A stretch of 9,833 nt of DNA, from positions 1 to 9,833 of the forward strand of contig JAIYCF010000041.1 in NCBI GenBank assembly GCA_027488165.1. The letters run 5' to 3'. Position 1 is the first letter of the stretch. Each line of letters begins with the position of its first letter. Position numbers and translations under genes: made by a program. This document shows positions 6,881 through 9,833 of the stretch, piece by piece. This DNA comes from Streptomycetaceae bacterium (GTDB taxonomy: Bacteria; Actinomycetota; Actinomycetes; Nanopelagicales; Nanopelagicaceae). A model generated the notes under the pieces. That model saw only the letters and a program-made list of their open reading frames with translations, searched no databases and was not told where the DNA came from.

Positions 6881-8563
6881 TCAGACCTCAATAACTACGG
6901 GAACGATCATCGGACGGCGGCGATGTTTTCCGCCGACCCAACTGCCGATAGTGCGTCGTACTACTTGAGATAGTTGATGCGTACCGTTTACACCTTCAGA
7001 AACCGCGTGCTTTAAGGCTTTTTCGATCTGACCTTTTACTTCATCAAATAAAGCTTCATCTTCATTAAATCCACGGGCGTGGATATCAGGCCCAGCGATA
7101 ATTTTGCCGCTTTGCGACTCAATTACTACTACGACAGAGATAAATCCTTCTTCGCCCAGAATGCGACGATCTTTCAAAGATGATTCGGTGATATCGCCGA
7201 TGCTCTGTCCATCTACGTAAACGAATCCACATGGAACTGCGCCAGCAACCTCTGCAACATGGTCTACTAAATCAACCACGATTCCATTTTCAATAATAAA
7301 GGTGTTTTCGCGAGGGACTCCAGATTGAATTGCCAATTCAGCATTGGCCTTTAAGTGGCGCCATTCACCGTGTACCGGCAACGCATACTTTGGCTTCACA
7401 ATGTTGTAGCAGTAGAGCAACTCCCCTGCCGCCGCATGACCTGAAACGTGAACCATGGCATTAGCTTTATGAACAACTTTGGCCCCGAAACGCGTTAACT
7501 CGTTAATAACTCTAAATACTGAATTCTCATTTCCAGGAATGAGCGAAGATGCCAAGATAACTGTGTCACCTTCGCCGACACGTATCTGGTGATCGCCATT
7601 GGCCATACGAGAAAGTGCAGCCATGGGCTCGCCTTGTGAACCAGTGCAGATTAGAACTACACGATCATCGTAATTGTCGAGATCTTTAGCATCGATAACA
7701 ATGCCGGAAGGAACGCTTAGATATCCCATATCTTCGGCGATCTTCATATTGCGCACCATCGAACGCCCAATAAAAACGACTTTTCGGTTATGCATCGCGG
7801 CTGTGTCTATGACTTGTTGGACGCGGTGTACATGCGAAGAAAATGAGGCCACGATTACGCGCTTCTTGGTTGCGGCAATTACGCGATTTAACGCTGGCAT
7901 GATCTCGCGCTCGGCTGGAGTAAAACCAGGAATATCTGCATTGGTGGAATCAACTAAGAAAAGATCCACGCCTTCATCACCTAAACGTGCAAAGGTGCGT
8001 AGATCGGTAATGCGTCCATCGAGCGGCAATTGATCCATTTTAAAATCGCCAGTGTGAAGAACAGTGCCCGCCTTAGTGTGAATAGCAACGGCTAAGGCAT
8101 CAGGAATTGAATGGTTAACCGCTACAAATTCGACTTCGAATGGCCCAATATCTTCGCACATTCCCTCTTTTACTTCACGAGTAAGTGGTGAGATGCGATG
8201 TTCTTTTAGCTTTGCAGTAACTAGTGCCAAGGTGAGGGCTGAACCGTAGAGCGCGATATCTCCACGCTCGCGAAGTAAGTATGGGGTTGCTCCGATATGG
8301 TCTTCGTGGCCATGCGTTAGGACCAGACCAACAACATCATCTAAGCGATCGCGGATGTAGCTAAAGTCAGGCAAAATCAAATCAATACCAGGTTGGTTTT
8401 CTTCTGGGAAAAGAACTCCGCAATCAACAATCAATAACTTTCCATTTGTTTCAAAGACGGTCATATTGCGGCCGATTTCAGCCAAACCACCGAGTGCGAC
8501 GATACGAAGTCCTCCGGCAGCTAACTTGCTCGGAGTACCTAGTTCGGGATGGGGATGAGTCAT
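6881..8563 (-). CDS. rnj: Ribonuclease J
   Basis: A 560-residue metallo-beta-lactamase/beta-CASP ribonuclease with endonuclease and 5'-3' exonuclease activity in RNA decay and rRNA maturation. Metal-ligand motifs are in place: HGHEDH (84-89), His151 in VNHSIPD, Asp173 in HTGDFKMD, then the beta-CASP region with HVSGH (372-376) and the final metal histidine in PVHGE (396-400). The C-terminal domain is complete and the length matches actinobacterial RNase J. The N-terminus MTHPHPELGTPSKL closely resembles the family start, so ATG at 8563 is secure even though the 17-base gap to dapA is T-rich and has no ribosome-binding site. The order thyX-dapA-rnj is conserved in Actinobacteria. Confidence 0.96.
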   Translation of the reverse strand: MTHPHPELGTPSKLAAGGLRIVALGGLAEIGRNMTVFETNGKLLIVDCGVLFPEENQPGIDLILPDFSYIRDRLDDVVGLVLTHGHEDHIGATPYLLRERGDIALYGSALTLALVTAKLKEHRISPLTREVKEGMCEDIGPFEVEFVAVNHSIPDALAVAIHTKAGTVLHTGDFKMDQLPLDGRITDLRTFARLGDEGVDLFLVDSTNADIPGFTPAEREIMPALNRVIAATKKRVIVASFSSHVHRVQQVIDTAAMHNRKVVFIGRSMVRNMKIAEDMGYLSVPSGIVIDAKDLDNYDDRVVLICTGSQGEPMAALSRMANGDHQIRVGEGDTVILASSLIPGNENSVFRVINELTRFGAKVVHKANAMVHVSGHAAAGELLYCYNIVKPKYALPVHGEWRHLKANAELAIQSGVPRENTFIIENGIVVDLVDHVAEVAGAVPCGFVYVDGQSIGDITESSLKDRRILGEEGFISVVVVIESQSGKIIAGPDIHARGFNEDEALFDEVKGQIEKALKHAVSEGVNGTHQLSQVVRRTIGSWVGGKHRRRPMIVPVVIEV

Positions 8564-8580
8564 TTAGAAAAAATCAAAGG

Positions 8581-9468
8581 CTATAAAGAGATACCGCCGG
8601 CGATGAGATCCTTGCGCAACTGCGCGATCTGATCTTCGGTTGCATCTACTAGCGGAAGACGAGTATGGCCACCAGGAAGGCCCATCATATTGAGAGCGGC
8701 CTTGGTGAGGATCGCACCCTGGGTGCGGAATGTGCCAGTAAAGACTGGAAGTAACTTTTGGTGAATCTCTAACGCTTTCGCTGCATTTCCAGCGAACCAA
8801 GCATCGAGCATCGCCTTTAAATCTTTTCCTACCGTGTGACCACAAACTGAAACCATTCCTACCGCGCCAACTGAAAGAAGTGGCAAGTTAAGAATGTCAT
8901 CTCCAGAATAAACTGGAATTCCGCAACGTTTAATCACCCAAGAAGTTGAAGCAACATTTCCTTTGGCATCCTTGAGCGCAACAATTTGTGGGTGTTCGTA
9001 AAGGCTAACAATCGTGTCTGGTTCGATCTCAATGCCACAACGACCAGGGATGTCATACATCATTACGGGTAAGTCAGTTGCGCTAGCGATCGCTTTAAAG
9101 TGCGCGGCAACACCTGCTTGTGGAGGTTTGTTGTAATACGGAGCAACGATTAGCAAACCGTCAGCGCCGGCTTTCTCGGTGCGCTTTGCCTGATTAATTG
9201 AATACTCGGTTTCGTTATCGCCGGCGCCAGAAACTACAAAGATCTTTGGTCCAACAACATCTTTAACTACGCGGATGATCTCTTCTTTTTCAGAGGATTT
9301 GGTAGTTGGTGCCTCGCCAGTTGTGCCGTTTACCGCAATTCCATCGTGGCCATTTGCAACTAGGTGAGCGGCTAGTTTTTCAACGCCGGGCCAATCGATC
9401 TTGCCGTTCTTATCGAACGGGGTCACCATTGCGGTGAGCATACGTCCGAATGGCGCCTCGATTGTCAT
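8581..9468 (-). CDS. dapA: 4-hydroxy-tetrahydrodipicolinate synthase
   Basis: A 295-residue class I aldolase that condenses pyruvate with aspartate semialdehyde, the first committed step to diaminopimelate and lysine. The Schiff-base lysine is Lys166 in ALKDAKGN. The catalytic triad is completed by Thr49 in GTTGE and Tyr138 in YDIPGR, with Arg143 for substrate carboxylate binding. These are offset by 5 from the E. coli numbering, so the barrel has no large insertion. The ATG at 9468 lies 17 bases after the thyX stop, with only a weak AGG upstream. In actinobacteria the product serves cell wall cross-links as well as lysine. Neighbouring rnj and ftsK are conserved partners by synteny rather than pathway. 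Confidence 0.96.
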   Translation of the reverse strand: MTIEAPFGRMLTAMVTPFDKNGKIDWPGVEKLAAHLVANGHDGIAVNGTTGEAPTTKSSEKEEIIRVVKDVVGPKIFVVSGAGDNETEYSINQAKRTEKAGADGLLIVAPYYNKPPQAGVAAHFKAIASATDLPVMMYDIPGRCGIEIEPDTIVSLYEHPQIVALKDAKGNVASTSWVIKRCGIPVYSGDDILNLPLLSVGAVGMVSVCGHTVGKDLKAMLDAWFAGNAAKALEIHQKLLPVFTGTFRTQGAILTKAALNMMGLPGGHTRLPLVDATEDQIAQLRKDLIAGGISL

Positions 9469-9485
9469 GGGTGAAACCTACCGTT

Positions 9486-9833
9486 TTACGGTGCGATCCG
9501 TCCAGATTTTTCAAAGGCTCCGTATGTAAGAGGCATTAATTTCGCGAATTCGGCTTCCATTTTTTCTGCAACCATCTCAATTTCACGTTGCGGATAGCTT
9601 GGAAAATGCGAACCTTCACGAGCCGTGCGAAGTGAGAGAAAGTTCATTAAGGCGCGCGCATTCATGGAGACATACATCGATGAATAAGTAGCAACAGGCA
9701 GAACTACACGTGCCACTTCACGTGCCACACCCGCATCAAGCATCTTTTTGTAACTGTCGTAGGCAATTAGATACGCATCCTTCATCGCCTTTACAGAAAT
9801 TTCGAACTGCTCGGGTGTTCCATCTTCAAATGT
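9486..9833 (-). CDS. thyX: Flavin-dependent thymidylate synthase, C-terminal part (open at window edge)
   Basis: The last 115 residues of ThyX, which makes dTMP from dUMP using FAD and methylenetetrahydrofolate. The reading frame stays open to the edge at 9833, so the methionine at 9785 is internal and not the start. Visible family sequence includes VAREVARVVLPVATYSSMYVSMNARAL split over about 40 residues, then NFLSLR, and the characteristic end LTYGAFEKSGRIAP. The signature RHRxxSxNExSxRY should lie upstream, outside the window, so its presence cannot be confirmed. It is the most upstream gene of the cluster that continues through dapA, rnj and ftsK. Confidence 0.93.
   Translation of the reverse strand, partial: TFEDGTPEQFEISVKAMKDAYLIAYDSYKKMLDAGVAREVARVVLPVATYSSMYVSMNARALMNFLSLRTAREGSHFPSYPQREIEMVAEKMEAEFAKLMPLTYGAFEKSGRIAP

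Noticed and set aside
7674..8033. 119-residue plus-strand open frame opposite rnj
   Set aside because: Antisense to the beta-CASP region of RNase J, with composition expected of a shadow frame.
8564..8845. 93-residue minus-strand open frame overlapping the end of dapA
   Set aside because: It lies in another frame of dapA, which has an intact catalytic sequence there; the peptide is rich in Trp, Arg, Cys and Ser, with no family resemblance.
1..9833. CRISPR array, tRNA, transposon, phage or toxin-antitoxin genes
   Set aside because: No regular spaced repeats, tRNA-like folds, transposase motifs or phage proteins were seen; nearly all bases are used by conserved chromosomal genes.

Overview
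The window looks like a core chromosomal segment of a low-GC actinobacterium. By eye the base composition is well below that of Streptomyces or Mycobacterium. The gene order thyX-dapA-rnj-ftsK-rodZ-rimO-pgsA-cinA-clgR-(TetR)-DUF3046 is the block that normally precedes recA in Actinobacteria. The compact layout, moderate GC and protein sequences suggest a streamlined freshwater lineage of the acI / Nanopelagicales type. That placement is inference from style and synteny, not from a marker search.

Every supported gene is on the minus strand, so transcription runs from position 9833 towards 1. The first cluster is the end of thyX (open at the window edge), dapA, rnj and ftsK, joined by very short gaps. 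A spacer of about 140 bases (4367-4505) follows; it holds a perfect 16-base palindrome and a related direct repeat, and probably carries the promoter or operator of the second cluster. The second cluster is a RodZ-like protein, rimO, pgsA (overlapping rimO by 4 bases), the PncC-type cinA domain, clgR, a TetR-family regulator overlapping clgR, and the small DUF3046 protein. The last 112 bases (1-112) are non-coding and should be the recA leader: there is a plausible promoter and, just downstream of it, an 8-base inverted repeat. recA itself would lie outside the window.

The genes cover thymidylate and lysine/diaminopimelate synthesis (thyX, dapA), RNA processing (rnj), chromosome segregation at the septum (ftsK), cell shape (rodZ), ribosome modification (rimO), phospholipid synthesis (pgsA), pyridine nucleotide salvage (cinA/pncC), and proteolysis or stress regulation (clgR). 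Nearly all the DNA is coding. I see no RNA genes, mobile elements, CRISPR arrays or phage genes.

I do not see a new multi-gene system here. The points that deserve a second look are regulatory: the palindrome before rodZ, the inverted repeat before recA, the orphan TetR gene coupled to clgR, the Ala-Ala tail of ClgR, and the uniform 17-base gaps between genes with little Shine-Dalgarno signal.
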